Notes: a model not told the origin generated them from the letters alone. A stretch of 64,000 nt of DNA from Prochlorococcus sp. AG-402-P16 (GCA_003216295.1 QCJB01000004.1:62001-126000); one strand, 5' to 3'. Shown: positions 48,992-59,130, counted from the stretch's first letter. Translations and numbers: made by a program.

Positions 48992-50626
48992 TTATAAAAT
49001 ATTTATATCAATATCTTTAATCTTCTTAACTAACAGAATAACCTTATTTAAGCTCCATTTTTCAAGATCCAAATTTTGCCCTAAATCATTAGGAATTAAT
49101 TCAATATCGACATTTTTACTATTTGCTTGAATAACTATTTTGGATATCAAAGGTTCGGGTCTTCTATCCATAGCGCAAGAGAGTCTAAGAAGTAAAGACA
49201 TATCACTTACCAAGTTTTTTTGATTTTCATCAATCAATAAGTGCCAAGACTCATGTCTTTTTTTGGGAAGACTTTTTCTATGATACCTTGCTATTGCAGC
49301 TACCATTAAATGCTCAGAATGTGAGTAGCCAAGGAGTTCTCCATGTCTAATTAAATACCATGAATGCTTATGATATGCACTTATATTAATATGCTTTCCA
49401 CATGCATGAAGGTTCGCTGCTGCCCACAAAAGATCTCTACCTTCACCACTATCATGATGCAATATACCTTTAGTTTGATCATAAAAAGCAAGGGCAAATT
49501 CTGACACTCTTTTTGATCTTTTTGAATTAACACCAAATCGTCTTGATTGATGTAAAACCGTTCTCTCTCTTATTGAACCCTGAAAGCTTAACTGATCTTT
49601 CAAATAATTATTTCTACACATCCAATCAACTACTAATCCTTCACGAAGAGCTCTTTCACTTAAAACAATCTCTTTAACATTAACCATACTCATAATTGTT
49701 TGCAAAATCAAGGCTCCTGGAACAATAATCTCAGATCTTCTTTCACTTAATGAAGAGAGTTCACCTCTTTCTGAAGGTGTCATTTTTATTAATTGACTAA
49801 CAATCTGATCTAAACTCTTTTTTGAAATTTTATATCCTTGTAATTTTAATTGAATATGATTTTCATTATTAGAAATTAATGCACCAATAGCCATAGCAGT
49901 TCCACTAGTTGCAACAAGAACTGGTTTTTCACCTGCTTCAATCCTTTTCAATACTTTGTCAATTGCAGACTCCATTGAACCTCTAATAAATGATCTTAAA
50001 AACAATTCGGTCTGGGAAGATATTGGATCTTTTTTAATAAATTCCCTTTGTAATCGTACTGCTCCAATTTTGGTACTTGTTAAGGCTCTTGCCTCAGCAC
50101 TATCAGCAAGAATTAATTCCGTCGACCCTCCTCCAATATCAAGCACAAGATGAGGATCATTTCCAAATTGCATACCTGAAAGTACACCTAAATAAATTAA
50201 TCTTGCTTCTTCTGCTCCACTTATCAATTCGACTTCTAAGCCAATTTTATTTTTTATTTCCAATATAAAGAGTCTTCCATTTGGTGCCTCTCTTACTGCA
50301 CTTGTTGCCGCAATTATAAGACTCTCAACTTTATAACTTTCAGATAAATCCTTAAATCTTTTTAATGTTGAAAAAGCCCTATTCATTGCAAGCGGTGTAA
50401 GTTCACCAGTATCAGGATCTCTTTCTCCTAAACGAGTTGTTGATTTCTCTGCGAGTTCAATACTAAACGTATTTAATTTCGGTTCGAGCTTTGCAATTAG
50501 CAAATGAGTTGAATTGGTACCAATATCAATTGTTGCTACTCGACAAGATTTTGTATCTTGATTTTCTCCAAGATCAAATTCAATGGATTTTCCCTGAAAG
50601 GAATTATTGATTGATTCACCTAACAT
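48992..50626 (-). CDS. ppx: Exopolyphosphatase (Ppx/GppA family)
   Basis: Hydrolyses polyphosphate and in some members pppGpp. The 544 residues hold the actin-like phosphate motifs VATIDIGTNSTHLLIAKL and LVLDIGGGSTELILAD, SERALREGLVVDW, and an HD-like C-terminal region with AAANLHACGKHINISAYHKH. The length fits the long Ppx form with the C-terminal domain. It is convergent with the RodZ-like gene (2 bp gap) and divergent from the prenyltransferase. Confidence 0.92.
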   Translation of the reverse strand: MLGESINNSFQGKSIEFDLGENQDTKSCRVATIDIGTNSTHLLIAKLEPKLNTFSIELAEKSTTRLGERDPDTGELTPLAMNRAFSTLKRFKDLSESYKVESLIIAATSAVREAPNGRLFILEIKNKIGLEVELISGAEEARLIYLGVLSGMQFGNDPHLVLDIGGGSTELILADSAEARALTSTKIGAVRLQREFIKKDPISSQTELFLRSFIRGSMESAIDKVLKRIEAGEKPVLVATSGTAMAIGALISNNENHIQLKLQGYKISKKSLDQIVSQLIKMTPSERGELSSLSERRSEIIVPGALILQTIMSMVNVKEIVLSERALREGLVVDWMCRNNYLKDQLSFQGSIRERTVLHQSRRFGVNSKRSKRVSEFALAFYDQTKGILHHDSGEGRDLLWAAANLHACGKHINISAYHKHSWYLIRHGELLGYSHSEHLMVAAIARYHRKSLPKKRHESWHLLIDENQKNLVSDMSLLLRLSCAMDRRPEPLISKIVIQANSKNVDIELIPNDLGQNLDLEKWSLNKVILLVKKIKDIDINIL

Positions 50627-50712
50627 GTATACGTAGGTTCAATTTCAATACTCTGACACCCTCAGCCCCGTATTGAGAAGACCCCACAAATGTTTGTCAA
50701 ATTCAATTTCAA

Positions 50713-51609
50713 GTGAATAGTTTTCTTAAACAAAAAAAAATAAAATATTTGTTTCAACTTCTCAGGTGGAATAAACCTAGCGGAAGGCTGATACTTCTAA
50801 TTCCAGCTGGATGGTCACTATGGTTAACTCCTTCAGCGCCTCCATCCCCATTCATTTTAGGATTGATAGTTTTTGGTGGATTATTCGTAAGTGGTGTGGG
50901 ATGTATTGCTAATGATATTTGGGACCTACGCTTTGACCGGGAAGTGGAAAGAACAAAAGACAGGCCTTTAGCCAATGGCAAAGTATCTCTTAAAACTGCA
51001 TGGGTCCTACTTATTTCTTTACTATTTCTGAGTTTTTCAATAGTTCTTTTAATTCCTATTGAGAGTAGAAATTTATGCCTTCAACTCGCGGCACTATCAC
51101 TACCTTTTATTCTTTTGTATCCATCAGCAAAAAGATGGTTTAAATATCCTCAACTTATTCTTGCCATTTGCTGGGGATTTTCAGTTTTGATTCCCTGGGC
51201 AGCAAGTCAATCCTCGCTATCAGGAGGATTGATATTGCTGTTTTGCTGGCTTGCAACAATATTTTGGACTTTTGGCTTTGATACTGTTTATGCAATGGCA
51301 GATGAAATTGATGATAAAAAAATTGGTATAAATAGTAGTGCTATCAGCCTTGGTAGAAATTCAATTCAAACAGTTTCTTTTTGCTACTTTTTGGCTTGTT
51401 GTTTCTTGGCCATTGCTGCCTCTAAAGCAAATTTAGGATGGTTTTTTTGGCCTTTTTGGTTGATATCAACCATAGGTATGCAAAGGGAAGTTTTATTATT
51501 ACATTCAAGAGCAAAAGGGATTATCACATCAGGTTTACACTTCAGTAATCAAGTAAGAATTAGTAGTTTTTTACTTCTTGGCATGATCTTAAGCAAAATC
51601 ATTGCATGA
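50713..51609 (+). CDS. UbiA-type 4-hydroxybenzoate polyprenyltransferase
   Basis: Integral membrane prenyltransferase, in cyanobacteria probably for plastoquinone or a related quinone head group. The 298 residues contain the first Asp-rich motif NDIWDLRFDREVERTKDRPLANGKV and the second DEIDDKKIGINSSAISLG, with about eight membrane segments. Start is GTG at 50713. The last 4 bp overlap the ldcA start. The substrate is inferred from the family, not from motifs. Confidence 0.9.
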   Translation: MNSFLKQKKIKYLFQLLRWNKPSGRLILLIPAGWSLWLTPSAPPSPFILGLIVFGGLFVSGVGCIANDIWDLRFDREVERTKDRPLANGKVSLKTAWVLLISLLFLSFSIVLLIPIESRNLCLQLAALSLPFILLYPSAKRWFKYPQLILAICWGFSVLIPWAASQSSLSGGLILLFCWLATIFWTFGFDTVYAMADEIDDKKIGINSSAISLGRNSIQTVSFCYFLACCFLAIAASKANLGWFFWPFWLISTIGMQREVLLLHSRAKGIITSGLHFSNQVRISSFLLLGMILSKIIA

Positions 51610-52478
51610 CTAAACCTCTAAAAAAAGGTGATTTTTTCCATATAGTTGCAGCAAGCTCACCAATTAGTAGCAAAAAAGACCTTGAGTCCGGCATTAAAGT
51701 AATTCAGGATTGGGGTTTGTTATGTAATGATTTCGACTCATTAGATAGATCATGGGGCTATTTAGCAGGTACTGATGAAATCAGATTTAACGAACTACAC
51801 CCAAGCAATTATTTTCCTCTCATAACTTTTGCTAGAGGTGGTTGGGGATCAGCAAGATTATTAGAGAAAATACAACCATGGAAGGAAGGTTGGATGATTG
51901 GATTTTCAGATTTAACCTCCATTCTTCTTGCAAGGCTTGCGAGTGGATTTCTTGGAGGGGTTCATGGACCACTTATCACAACATTAGGAGACGAACCCGA
52001 GTGGAGTAAGGACAGACTTAAGTCAATTTTATTTGGAAATTCCGTACCGGATATTCATGGAGACCCATGGGGCGGAGGAATTTCAAAAGGACATTTAATA
52101 GTTGGGAACCTTACTGTAATGACTCACTTAATTGGGACTAAACATCTACCAAATTTTAAAGAGTCAATACTAATTATCGAAGATATTGGAGAAGCTCCCT
52201 ACAGAATTGACAGGATGTTAACTCATTTGAGGTTGGCAGGAATTCTTCAACAAGTATCAGGGCTAGGCTTTGGATCTTTTACAAGTTGTGATAATGACGA
52301 AGACGTCGATAAAACTAAATCGTTTGAGCTTATTGATATTTTAAAAGATCGAACAAAAGATCTTCGAATCCCAATTATTTCAAATTTGCCAATAGGTCAC
52401 TGCCATGGAAATGCATCACTCCCAATTGGGAGCCAAGCTATTTTAGATAGCAAAAAAGGTCGACTTATTCTTTCTTAA
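51606..52478 (+). CDS. ldcA: LD-carboxypeptidase (MccF/S66 family)
   Basis: Serine peptidase that trims the tetrapeptide side chain in murein recycling, or in some members cleaves peptide-like toxins. The 290 residues include [12 protein letters not shown] at the N-terminus, [12 protein letters not shown] with the oxyanion turn, [15 protein letters not shown] carrying the nucleophile serine, and [18 protein letters not shown] with the catalytic Glu/His region continued to [15 protein letters not shown]. It is coupled to the preceding gene and overlaps ispD by 14 bp convergent. Confidence 0.88.
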   Translation: MTKPLKKGDFFHIVAASSPISSKKDLESGIKVIQDWGLLCNDFDSLDRSWGYLAGTDEIRFNELHPSNYFPLITFARGGWGSARLLEKIQPWKEGWMIGFSDLTSILLARLASGFLGGVHGPLITTLGDEPEWSKDRLKSILFGNSVPDIHGDPWGGGISKGHLIVGNLTVMTHLIGTKHLPNFKESILIIEDIGEAPYRIDRMLTHLRLAGILQQVSGLGFGSFTSCDNDEDVDKTKSFELIDILKDRTKDLRIPIISNLPIGHCHGNASLPIGSQAILDSKKGRLILS

Positions 52479-53142
52479 CCGACAATAAAGATTCAGCAAT
52501 TACCAAGTCAAAAGGAGTTGTTACTTTTATATTCGATGGCCCTGCGTCATATATTTTTACTGGTAATCCCAGGCGCTCAAATAAAGACGCATCATCGGTA
52601 ACATCCCATCCTTTAGAGATTGCTTCAAGATGTGCAAATTTTAGTTTATCCACTGGGAAAGCTTGAGGTGTTTGAGCAGACCAAAGGACCGAGCGCGGGG
52701 GACTATCAATTATCTCATTATTATTATCAACTATTTTTATAGTGTCCGTAACTTGTGATGCGGCAATAACAGCATTTCCATTAGACACAATCTTTGCAAT
52801 CTCATCAAATACTAATGATCTCACTAAGCACCGGGCTCCATCATGGATAAGCACAAACTTGGCGTCATCAGGAAGGGCATTTAAGCCTAGCTGTACTGAT
52901 TGTTGTCTTGTTGATCCACCATTTATCCATTCAACTGACTTCACAGAATCATGAAGAAGTGAACATATTGACCTTTTGTCTTTAGGTTGCCCAACTATTC
53001 CAATCCAGTTTATTGCTTGAGAGGCAAAAGCTGCTTTCAAGGTCCACTCTAGAACAGTCTTACCTGCAACCTTCAATAAAAGTTTATTTCGATCAGCACC
53101 CATTCGACTCCCACTCCCTGCAGCCGCAATTAACAAATGCAC
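52465..53142 (-). CDS. ispD: 2-C-methyl-D-erythritol 4-phosphate cytidylyltransferase
   Basis: Third enzyme of the MEP isoprenoid route, making CDP-ME. The 225 residues carry [30 protein letters not shown], then [26 protein letters not shown] and [30 protein letters not shown]. All expected blocks for nucleotide and substrate binding are present. The MEP route supplies carotenoids, phytol and quinone tails here. Confidence 0.96.
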   Translation of the reverse strand: MHLLIAAAGSGSRMGADRNKLLLKVAGKTVLEWTLKAAFASQAINWIGIVGQPKDKRSICSLLHDSVKSVEWINGGSTRQQSVQLGLNALPDDAKFVLIHDGARCLVRSLVFDEIAKIVSNGNAVIAASQVTDTIKIVDNNNEIIDSPPRSVLWSAQTPQAFPVDKLKFAHLEAISKGWDVTDDASLFERLGLPVKIYDAGPSNIKVTTPFDLVIAESLLSVKKE

Positions 53143-53157
53143 AACTGATTCCTCTCA

Positions 53158-53289
53158 ATGAATCTATTTATTCAATATATTCGAACAGTAGAAATAACTA
53201 ATTTAGTATCTGAGCTTAAAGTCGTCTCAAAAATTAAGGAGCTCAATAGTAAGTTAAATAAAGGATCTATTCTTACGATTCAAAATTAG
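53158..53289 (+). CDS. Possible small ORF upstream of fabG
   Basis: ATG at 53158 opens 43 codons: MNLFIQYIRTVEITNLV then a Lys/Leu-rich helix SELKVVSKIKELNSKL and a short tail. The TAG ends 6 bp before the fabG ATG. The gap between ispD and fabG is otherwise empty. No ribosome site precedes the ATG. It could be a small protein in the fabG transcript or a chance frame. Confidence 0.3.
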   Translation: MNLFIQYIRTVEITNLVSELKVVSKIKELNSKLNKGSILTIQN

Positions 53290-53295
53290 AAGATT

Positions 53296-54048
53296 ATGAC
53301 ATTCTCAAAACTGCTTGAAGGACAAACTGCTCTTATAACAGGGGCAAGTAGAGGGATTGGGAAGGCTATTGCAATATTTTTAGCAAAGGAAGGAGCAGAA
53401 GTAATCGTCAATTATTCGTCATCCCTTGAAAGTGCTAATAAAGTAGTTTCAGAGATTAATTCTTTTGGAGGAAGGGCTTATCCCCTTCAAGCGGATATTT
53501 CTAATGAAAATTCTGTAAATGAATTAATAAAAACAGTTTTAGACAAAAATAAGAAAATTGATATTTTGGTTAATAACGCAGGAATTACGAAAGATGCTCT
53601 TCTAATGAGAATGAAGACTAGTGATTGGCAAAAAGTATTAGACCTTAATTTGAGTGGTGTTTTTTATTGCACAAGAGCTGTTTCAAGGCACATGTTGAAA
53701 CAAAAGAGAGGAAGAATAATTAACATTACATCTGTAGTTGGATTAATGGGAAACCCAGGTCAAGCTAATTATTCAGCCGCCAAAGCTGGAGTAGTCGGTT
53801 TCACTCAAAGTGCTGCAAAAGAATTTGCAAGTAGAGGCATAACTGTAAATGCAGTCGCACCTGGTTTTATTTCTACAGACATGACTAAGGATTTGAATAG
53901 TGAAGCGATCCTCTCTGCGATACCACTTGGGCGTTTTGGAAAACCAGAGGATATTGCAGGGGCTGTAAAATTTTTAGCTGCTGATCCAAGTGCTGCTTAC
54001 ATCACAGGACAAACAATTCAAGTCGATGGAGGAATGGTAATGAGTTAG
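53296..54048 (+). CDS. fabG: 3-oxoacyl-ACP reductase
   Basis: NADPH-dependent SDR of fatty-acid elongation. The 250 residues show TGASRGIGKAIAIFLAKEG, the ILVNNAGITKDALLMRM block, ITSVVGLMGNPGQANYSAAKAG with the Ser-Tyr-Lys catalytic set, and the ending AAYITGQTIQVDGGMVMS. Length and motifs match FabG from many cyanobacteria. The neighbouring sequences add no more pathway genes. Confidence 0.95.
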   Translation: MTFSKLLEGQTALITGASRGIGKAIAIFLAKEGAEVIVNYSSSLESANKVVSEINSFGGRAYPLQADISNENSVNELIKTVLDKNKKIDILVNNAGITKDALLMRMKTSDWQKVLDLNLSGVFYCTRAVSRHMLKQKRGRIINITSVVGLMGNPGQANYSAAKAGVVGFTQSAAKEFASRGITVNAVAPGFISTDMTKDLNSEAILSAIPLGRFGKPEDIAGAVKFLAADPSAAYITGQTIQVDGGMVMS

Positions 54049-54114
54049 AGACTGGGCACTCGAAAGACACTCTTCAAAAAGCATTAATGACCTTGAGCAA
54101 AACAAACTTGAATA

Positions 54115-54261
54115 ATGAAATACAACTGGAAAGACCTTTCAGTAGATGTGACAATTTTTGCAGTTGTTCTTGGAACTATTGCACTAATAGCTGGATCTTT
54201 CCCCGCAGCTTTCAATAAGTTTCTTCCTTTTCTGAATAAAAATGAAATTTTTATAAGTTAA
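54115..54261 (+). CDS. Small single-pass membrane ORF
   Basis: A 48-residue frame: MKYNWKDLSVDVTIFAVVLG then a continued hydrophobic run (TIALIAGSFPAAF) and KFLPFLNKNEIFIS. A well-formed membrane segment with polar flanks suggests a real protein. It is below the usual length cut-off and lies in the fabG downstream gap. No family recognised. Confidence 0.45.
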   Translation: MKYNWKDLSVDVTIFAVVLGTIALIAGSFPAAFNKFLPFLNKNEIFIS

Positions 54262-54334
54262 GACTGGAGATATCGTTCTTAAAAGTATTGAGTGAATTCT
54301 TGATACAAGTGACTCTGGTTGTAAATAAAAAGCC

Positions 54335-54610
54335 CTAGGAAAACCACATTCCGCCATTCTTACTGGCTTCTAAAAAACACCTGTTTTGTTCAAGTTGATT
54401 CTCAATGCTCTTTTGGCACTCTTCTGAATCAGCTGAAATATTGTTGCCTGGTTGAACTGTCAATGGCCATAGCTTCGAAAGCCATGATCTTGTTCTTGCT
54501 CTAGCGAATGAAACCATTGAAGATTGATCGTTGTTCGAAAAAAAGAAGATTATTCTCCCTTCTTTCTGTATAGCGCTGATTCCAAAAACTCCAATCAAAG
54601 ATGTCTTCAA
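54335..54610 (-). CDS. Small hypothetical protein
   Basis: A 91-residue frame with three cysteines and the segments FARARTRSWLSKLWPLTV and ECQKSIENQLEQNRCFLEAS. It has a mildly hydrophobic N-terminus but no clear signal peptide. I do not recognise it; composition is protein-like and no better frame exists on the other strand. Confidence 0.5.
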   Translation of the reverse strand: MKTSLIGVFGISAIQKEGRIIFFFSNNDQSSMVSFARARTRSWLSKLWPLTVQPGNNISADSEECQKSIENQLEQNRCFLEASKNGGMWFS

Positions 54611-54680
54611 ACAAACGTAATTAAAACAGTCTCTTTATATTTCACGTTCCAATCCTCGTAACCTAAGTATTAAAAAACTC

Positions 54681-54857
54681 TCAATTTTCAATAGGTTGGC
54701 CAAGCTCATCTCTCAATCTCCGAATACGTTGCAATAACTTTAATCTTCTGCTTCTTGCTGTTGCTGTAAGAAATATCCTCAAAGGGAAATAAATCAACGT
54801 CATAGTCCCGGCCAATCCAGCCATAAGAATAAAAAATAATGCTCCTGGATCATTCAT
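54681..54857 (-). CDS. Small membrane protein with basic tail
   Basis: A 58-residue ORF, too short for a 60-codon cut-off: MNDPGALFFILMAGLAGTMT continues into LIYFPLRIFL, then a basic helix with ARSRRLKLLQRIRRLRDEL. One membrane segment with a strongly positive cytoplasmic tail is a convincing protein architecture. It is divergent from groL. Probably a conserved picocyanobacterial protein; role unknown. Confidence 0.6.
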   Translation of the reverse strand: MNDPGALFFILMAGLAGTMTLIYFPLRIFLTATARSRRLKLLQRIRRLRDELGQPIEN

Positions 54858-54985
54858 AAGTTGACACTAACTACCTTCTTGAAAAATTGGGAAAAGTTTC
54901 TCAAATACAATTCGGCTTTCCCCACTTATTTAGCCTCCCCGAATGTGTGTTTCTTATGGGAGATTAAGTTTAATTCAACTCAAAT

Positions 54986-56677
54986 ATGGCCAAACTACTA
55001 AGTTTTTCCGACGAATCTCGTGGAGCTCTCGAAAAAGGAGTAAACAATTTAGCTAATGCTTTAAAAGTCACAATTGGACCAAAAGGAAGAAATGTAGTAA
55101 TTGAAAAAAAATTTGGAGCCCCAGACATTATTAATGATGGGGTAACCATCGCTAAGGAAATAGATTTAGAGGATCCGTTTGAGAATATTGGAGCAAGGCT
55201 CATTGAACAGGTTGCTTCCAAAACCAAGGAAAAGGCAGGAGATGGTACTACTACAGCAACTGTACTAGCTCAGTTTATGGTCCAAGAAGGGCTTAGAAAT
55301 ACTGCTGCAGGAGCAAGCCCAATAGAATTAAGAAGAGGAATGGAAAAGGCTGTTTCTCAAATTGTTTGTGACTTAAAGGAAAAAAGTAAATCAGTTAGTG
55401 GCGATGCTATTAAACAAGTTGCGACCGTAAGTGCTGGAGGAGACGAAGAAATAGGCTCAATGATTGCAGATGCTATTGATAAAGTAAGTTTTGATGGTGT
55501 CATAACAGTTGAAGAATCCAAATCTCTTGCCACTGAATTAGATATAACTGAAGGAATGGCATTTGATAGAGGTTACAGTTCCCCATATTTTGTTACAGAC
55601 GAAGACAGATTAATTTGTGAGTTTGAAAATCCATTAATACTCATAACTGATAAAAAGATTTCATCAATTACGGATTTAATTCCTGTTCTAGAAACTGTTC
55701 AAAAAAATGGGACCCCGTTAATAATCCTTGCCGAAGAAGTTGAGGGTGAGGCTTTGGCAACATTAGTCGTAAATAAAAATCGAGGAGTGCTGCAAGTTGC
55801 CGCAGTCAGAGCTCCATCATTTGGAGAGAGAAGAAAAGCTGCTCTTGGAGATATTGCTGTACTAACTGGCGGTTCATTAATAAGTGAAGACAAAGCCATG
55901 AGTCTAGAGAAGGTCCAAATCTCTGACTTAGGTCAAGCAAGACGAGTGACAATAACTAAAGAAAGTACAACCATAGTTGCAAATGAAAATCAAAATATTG
56001 AGTTGGCAAACCGTATTGCCTCAATCAAGAGAGAGCTTGAAGAAACGGACTCAGAATATGATCAAGAAAAACTAAATGAAAGAATTGCAAAGCTCGCAGG
56101 TGGAGTGGCTGTTATAAAAGTTGGTGCGCCTACTGAAACTGAGTTAAAGAATAGAAAGCTACGGATCGAAGATGCGCTTAATGCAACTCGTGCAGCTATT
56201 GAAGAAGGTATTGTTGCAGGCGGCGGAACTACACTCTTAGACCTGAGTGAGGGGCTTGAAGATTTAGCCAAGCAGTTAGAAGGTGATCAAAGAACTGGTG
56301 TTGAAATTATAAAAAGAGCATTGACTGCTCCAACAAAACAGATCGCTATAAATGCTGGATACAACGGAGATGTTGTTGTATCAGATATTAAGCGATTAGG
56401 TAAAGGTTTTAATGCTCAAACTGGAGAGTATGAAAATTTGCTTGAATCAGGCATTCTAGACGCTGCGAAAGTAATCAGACTTGCTCTTCAAGATGCAGTA
56501 TCAATAGCTTCCTTGCTAATCACCACCGAGGTAGTTATAGCTGATAAACCTGAACCAGCATCTGGGCAAGGTGCTGAGGGTGGAGATCCTATGGGTGGAA
56601 TGGGTGGAATGGGTGGAATGGGTGGAATGGGTGGAATGGGTGGTATGGGTGGAATGGGTATGCCTGGAATGATGTAG
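54986..56677 (+). CDS. groL: Chaperonin GroEL, copy without adjacent groES
   Basis: 60-kDa chaperonin, 563 residues. Nucleotide-binding blocks are [27 protein letters not shown] and the [12 protein letters not shown] loop; later [21 protein letters not shown] and [11 protein letters not shown]. The start [18 protein letters not shown] resembles the second cyanobacterial GroEL paralog rather than the one in a groESL operon. No groES is upstream and no CIRCE element is seen, so heat control probably differs. The tail is a long GGM repeat ending MPGMM. Confidence 0.95.
   Translation: MAKLLSFSDESRGALEKGVNNLANALKVTIGPKGRNVVIEKKFGAPDIINDGVTIAKEIDLEDPFENIGARLIEQVASKTKEKAGDGTTTATVLAQFMVQEGLRNTAAGASPIELRRGMEKAVSQIVCDLKEKSKSVSGDAIKQVATVSAGGDEEIGSMIADAIDKVSFDGVITVEESKSLATELDITEGMAFDRGYSSPYFVTDEDRLICEFENPLILITDKKISSITDLIPVLETVQKNGTPLIILAEEVEGEALATLVVNKNRGVLQVAAVRAPSFGERRKAALGDIAVLTGGSLISEDKAMSLEKVQISDLGQARRVTITKESTTIVANENQNIELANRIASIKRELEETDSEYDQEKLNERIAKLAGGVAVIKVGAPTETELKNRKLRIEDALNATRAAIEEGIVAGGGTTLLDLSEGLEDLAKQLEGDQRTGVEIIKRALTAPTKQIAINAGYNGDVVVSDIKRLGKGFNAQTGEYENLLESGILDAAKVIRLALQDAVSIASLLITTEVVIADKPEPASGQGAEGGDPMGGMGGMGGMGGMGGMGGMGGMGMPGMM
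56591..56653 (+). repeat. 9-bp tandem repeat coding the GGM tail of GroEL
   Basis: Seven copies of the unit ATGGGTGGA (one with a final T instead of A), in frame, coding Met-Gly-Gly. An imperfect eighth unit follows. GroEL tails normally have such repeats; here the DNA units are nearly identical. Confidence 0.9.
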
Positions 56678-56678
56678 A

Positions 56679-56704
56679 AAATTCTAAATATATTTTTAGA
56701 ATTT
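56679..56704. terminator. AT-rich bidirectional hairpin between groL and the next gene
   Basis: AAATTCTAAA at 56679-56688 pairs with TTTAGAATTT at 56695-56704, loop of six. It begins just past the groL stop and covers the stop of the convergent gene at 56696. There is no strong T tract, so termination efficiency is uncertain. Confidence 0.45.
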
Positions 56705-57202
56705 ATAATTACTTTTTACTAACCACTTCCTCAGATAACTATATTTAGGTTTAGGTGGTAAGGGAATTAAAGCCTCTACTTTTGGTGGAATGTTGCTCTC
56801 ATTTCTAGATTTTATTGGCTTGTTCTCATATTTTGGTTTATCAATTATTTCAAGTGAATTATTTTCAGAAATTATTTGATTTTCAACTTCATCTGATTCA
56901 ATCGATTTTGGAATTTCCTTCGTAAATTTGTTTTCTTGACCATCATTTAAGCTATAAGGATCTTCCTGAAAAATCTCTTCATCATTATCAGAGGTAGTAT
57001 CGTTTAATTGATTGATTTCATGATTATCATCCATTGTAAGATTTTGATTTACCTGGTTTAAGTCTAAGTTATTCAATTCCTCCAAACTATCTACTCCATA
57101 GCGGTGAGCCCATTGAGATTTCAGAAGAAGGTATAAATCATTTTCATTAGCTTTTAAAGCTTCTATGATTTGTTTTTGTAGCTGATACTTTCGAGACTCC
57201 AA
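56696..57202 (-). CDS. Conserved-type hypothetical acidic protein
   Basis: A 168-residue protein. The N-terminal 45 residues are a helix pair (QKQIIEALKANENDLYLLLKSQWAHRYGVDSLEEL) that looks conserved; the middle is an Asp/Asn/Glu-rich disordered stretch of about 90 residues; a proline motif IPLPPKPKYSYLRKWLVK closes it. The layout suggests a short folded head with a flexible tether. No function known. It may be in one transcript with the ABC exporter, as it lies 29 bp after it. Confidence 0.68.
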   Translation of the reverse strand: MESRKYQLQKQIIEALKANENDLYLLLKSQWAHRYGVDSLEELNNLDLNQVNQNLTMDDNHEINQLNDTTSDNDEEIFQEDPYSLNDGQENKFTKEIPKSIESDEVENQIISENNSLEIIDKPKYENKPIKSRNESNIPPKVEALIPLPPKPKYSYLRKWLVKSNYKF

Positions 57203-57231
57203 GGTTCTTGTTAATCGCTAAATTCAGATTA

Positions 57232-58086
57232 TCAAGCAAGTTTGCGATTTAAAAGTGGTCTGATAAGAAAAAACAACCCAAGTGTAAGAATAAATAAAAC
57301 TGCCAGACAAGAATATCCATTAACTTCACCATAAGGGGCATAAATTAAAACTGATGAAAGGTCAAAAGATTTCTGATAAGCTAAACGTATTGGTTCAATT
57401 GCAAATGTTAAAGGATTAATTGATGCAATCCAACCCAGCCATCCAGGCATAAAAGATATTGGAGCTAGTGCTGTACTAGCAAAAAGAACGGGAAGATTGG
57501 CAATAAAGATAATTGCTATTAACTCTATATGTCCTGGCAAAACAAATGCCAAGCCAAGACTGATTCCGGTTATTGCAAAAATCAACAACAATAAAGTGAC
57601 AGCAATAAGAAAAAAACCTCCTAAGCTTGGCCATCCATAACCTAGGAAGGCGGAAGTTGCCATAATCGCAAAACTCTGCAAAAGGCTAATAGAAGTTATG
57701 TATATTACCGAAGAAATTACGATTGAACTTCTGCTATTTAATGGGGCTACTAAAAGTCGATTAAGGAAACCAAATTCTCTATCAAACATAACAGGAAGTC
57801 CTGCATTAAGAGCTCCACTAAAGGCTGTAAAAACTATTAATCCTGCGCCAAGAAATTCTCCGTAACTTGTACCACCAGGCAAAAAATCTATTGGAGCGTT
57901 AGAAAACAAAGCGGCAAAAAGTAAAAGCCATATTAAAGGTTGAAGAATACCAGCAAATAATGTTGATGGTCTACGAATTAATTGAACAAAAAGTCTCCAT
58001 GTCAAAGCAGATGTCTCTTGGATTATTTCATTAAAATCATTTGTTGAATTTTTTTTCTCAAGCAATGATGAATCAGTGATAGTCAT
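57232..58086 (-). CDS. ABC-2 type transporter permease
   Basis: A 284-residue membrane protein with six predicted segments. Typical ABC-2 features are the N-terminal WRLFVQLIRRPSTLFAGILQPLIWLLLFAALF, then GEFLGAGLIVFTAF, FDREFGFLNRLLVAPL with the conserved amphipathic region, and LPVLFASTALAPISFMPGWLGWIASINPLTF. It pairs with the ATPase gene directly upstream (30 bp). Substrates of such exporters are drugs, lipids or polysaccharides; none can be chosen. Confidence 0.92.
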   Translation of the reverse strand: MTITDSSLLEKKNSTNDFNEIIQETSALTWRLFVQLIRRPSTLFAGILQPLIWLLLFAALFSNAPIDFLPGGTSYGEFLGAGLIVFTAFSGALNAGLPVMFDREFGFLNRLLVAPLNSRSSIVISSVIYITSISLLQSFAIMATSAFLGYGWPSLGGFFLIAVTLLLLIFAITGISLGLAFVLPGHIELIAIIFIANLPVLFASTALAPISFMPGWLGWIASINPLTFAIEPIRLAYQKSFDLSSVLIYAPYGEVNGYSCLAVLFILTLGLFFLIRPLLNRKLA

Positions 58087-58116
58087 TTGTTAATAATTTA
58101 GTAATAGAAGAAGCAT

Positions 58117-59130
58117 TTAACGCATCGAATTCTTTTTCTCAAGTTTGAAGTCTCTTTTACCAGCGAGTTCCAATTCGGCATCCATAAGGGTTTTACCAGT
58201 TGCCTGCAAATAAACATCATCTAGGCTTGGCCGACTATGAGCTAGTGCAAAGACTTCAAAGTTTTCTTTTGAAAGGTGCTCTGTCAAATTTGATATAACT
58301 TCATTACTTCTTACCAAAAAATTTAAAGAATAACCTTGTTTTTTATTTATTACTACATTTGAAACGCCATTTATATTTTTTATTAGTTCTTTAACAGATT
58401 CAGCTTCTAATTCATTACTAAACTCTCGAACCCTAAGTGTAACTCTGTCTCCACCAAGTTCTCTTTTTAAGTCATCAGGTTTACCATTAGCAATGACCTT
58501 TCCTTTATCAACAATAGCCATCTCATCTGCTAATTCATCTACTTCCTCAAGATAATGGCTACTTAAAAGAATTGTAGTCTCCTTATTTTTTAGCTCCTTC
58601 AATAAGCCCCAAATAACCGAGCGACTTTCTATGTCCAACCCAACAGTAGGTTCATCTAGAATCAATAATTGTGGTTCGTGCAACAATCCTGAAGCAAGAT
58701 CAAGTCTTCTTTTCATTCCTCCAGAAAAAGAACCACATCTTCTATCAATCCACTCCGCCATCTCAAGTCTCTCAATTAATTCTTCAATTCTTCTTTTCTT
58801 GTAATTTTTATCTAGATGATAAAGATTCCCTTGAAGCGTAAGTAGCTCTCTACCTGTAAGTATTTTATCAATTGCAACCTCTTGAGCTACATAACCCAAT
58901 TTTCGTCTAGTTTCTTTTTCTTCAAGCAATGCATTATGTCCTGCTACCTCAACAAATCCTGAATCTGGAGCAAGGAGAGTACAGATAATTCTGAGCGCTG
59001 TACTTTTACCTGCTCCGTTTGGACCCAATAATCCATACAAAGAACCTTTTGGGACGTTCAAGTTAAGTCCATTTAGAGCAGTTACAGAGCCATAAGACTT
59101 GAATAACTCTTTCAATTGGATGAAAAACAT
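58117..59130 (-). CDS. ABC transporter ATP-binding protein (DrrA type)
   Basis: A 337-residue ATPase partner of the ABC-2 permease. Walker A is GLLGPNGAGKSTALRI, the Q-loop GYVAQEVAIDKILTGREL, the signature SGGMKRRLDLASGLL, Walker B QLLILDEPTVGLDIES and the H-loop ILLSSHYLEEVDELAD. The C-terminal 100 residues form an extra regulatory domain as in DrrA, ending with LAHSRPSLDDVYLQATG. It lies 101 bp after the ctaB gene on the same strand. Confidence 0.94.
   Translation of the reverse strand: MFFIQLKELFKSYGSVTALNGLNLNVPKGSLYGLLGPNGAGKSTALRIICTLLAPDSGFVEVAGHNALLEEKETRRKLGYVAQEVAIDKILTGRELLTLQGNLYHLDKNYKKRRIEELIERLEMAEWIDRRCGSFSGGMKRRLDLASGLLHEPQLLILDEPTVGLDIESRSVIWGLLKELKNKETTILLSSHYLEEVDELADEMAIVDKGKVIANGKPDDLKRELGGDRVTLRVREFSNELEAESVKELIKNINGVSNVVINKKQGYSLNFLVRSNEVISNLTEHLSKENFEVFALAHSRPSLDDVYLQATGKTLMDAELELAGKRDFKLEKKNSMR

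Noticed and set aside
54861..54889. TTGACA upstream of groL as part of a promoter
   Set aside because: No acceptable -10 hexamer at 16-18 bp spacing, so I did not call it.
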